Below are positions 63,719 through 64,000 of a stretch of 64,000 bases of DNA, piece after piece. The translations under genes were made by a program, and so were the position numbers. The number at the start of each line of letters is the position of its first letter. Position 1 is the stretch's first letter. The notes beneath the pieces are model-generated. The model was not told the origin of the DNA. It searched no databases and was given only the letters and a program-made list of their open reading frames with translations. Source of the DNA: Marivita sp051859345 (lineage in GTDB: Bacteria > Pseudomonadota > Alphaproteobacteria > Rhodobacterales > Rhodobacteraceae); assembly GCF_051859345.1 (NCBI RefSeq), contig NZ_JBHYFV010000006.1:92051-156050 (forward strand), in the 5' to 3' direction.

Positions 63719-64000
63719 TGACAGAGGAGAGAGTAACCCCGCTGCGTCAGCGGATGATCGAAGACATGCGCATCCGCGGGATGGGCGACAAGGCGCAGAA
63801 GTCCCACATCCGGGCAATCAAGGATTTCGCGGCGTTCCTCGGGCGATCACCCGATACGGCGATGCCAGAGGACCTGCGCGCCTATCAGCTCCATATGACA
63901 GACACGGGGATCACCCCATCGACCTTCAACACGCGTATTGTGGCGCTCCGGTTCTTCTTCGGGATGACCTGCGGGCGGGAGGAGATGAAGCGCTACATGC
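63719..64000 (+). CDS. Tyrosine recombinase/integrase, N-terminal part (cut by window end)
   Basis: An ATG at 63719 after CAGGAGG opens a frame of 94 codons to the window end. The sequence MTEERVTPLRQRMIEDMRIRG and the region to MTDTGITPSTFNTRIVALRFFF match the SAM-like core-binding domain of phage-type integrases, in particular those travelling with IS91-family transposases. The catalytic domain lies outside the window. Confidence 0.8.

Noticed and set aside
1..64000. CRISPR arrays and rRNA genes
   Set aside because: No regularly spaced direct repeats and no rRNA-like stretches were seen.

Overview
The window looks like chromosomal DNA of a high-GC marine-type alphaproteobacterium of the Rhodobacteraceae (Roseobacter group). 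The reasons are its clade-typical genes (TrcR/DUF1013, COQ9, DUF1489, short HisG with HisZ, a B12-dependent class II ribonucleotide reductase, a tripartite tricarboxylate transporter, XdhABC) and its repeated GC-rich intergenic hairpins. No phage, plasmid replication or rRNA genes are visible. The only clear mobile-element signal is an integrase cut by the right edge.

Layout. 1-4.5 kb: the tail of an unknown gene, trcR, RNase T2, COQ9, a membrane protein, rpsU and an orphan protein. 4.6-9.2 kb: a tightly packed catabolic run (haloacid dehalogenase, two alpha/beta hydrolases, threonine dehydratase, EEP phosphatase). 9.2-15.2 kb: a Tet-type MFS pump, a zinc alcohol dehydrogenase, an enolase-superfamily enzyme, an ArsR regulator with the cysteine pair of SqrR/BigR persulfide sensors, an amidase and a DUF1801 protein. 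15.3-25.4 kb: acyl-CoA synthetase, GlcD-type oxidase, SRAP/YedK, a CDF transporter with a divergent MerR regulator, a 5'-nucleotidase, DUF952, pyrD, trpF, lapA and ihfB. 25.7-35.9 kb: a FAH hydrolase, then tctC-tctB-tctA-CaiB-citryl-CoA-lyase-like-AbrB on the minus strand, divergent from a response regulator, a sensor kinase and a periplasmic binding protein. This reads as a self-regulated tricarboxylate uptake and CoA-dependent cleavage module. 36.1-47.8 kb: a spermidine-synthase-like membrane protein, nrdJ with a tRNA-like gene in its leader, cspA, an EamA transporter, DUF1489, yghU, an AarF/UbiB remnant, and hisG-hisZ-hisS. 47.5-52.3 kb: slyX, a lipoprotein and dnaE. 52.6-62.3 kb: xdhABC joined to a BMP-type nucleoside/purine ABC transporter, consistent with purine uptake and oxidation. 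62.5-64 kb: a lower-GC Mrr-like nuclease and an integrase fragment.

The most unusual observations are: (i) a complete tRNA cloverleaf with encoded CCA but a 26-nt anticodon loop, ending 23 nt before nrdJ; (ii) palindromic elements that have invaded xdhA in frame and xdhB with an apparent frameshift in poly-C tracts; (iii) a family of two-hairpin intergenic elements; and (iv) a proposed citrate/tricarboxylate module with a three-part TctDE-plus-binding-protein regulator. All assignments come from reading the sequence; no database search was run.
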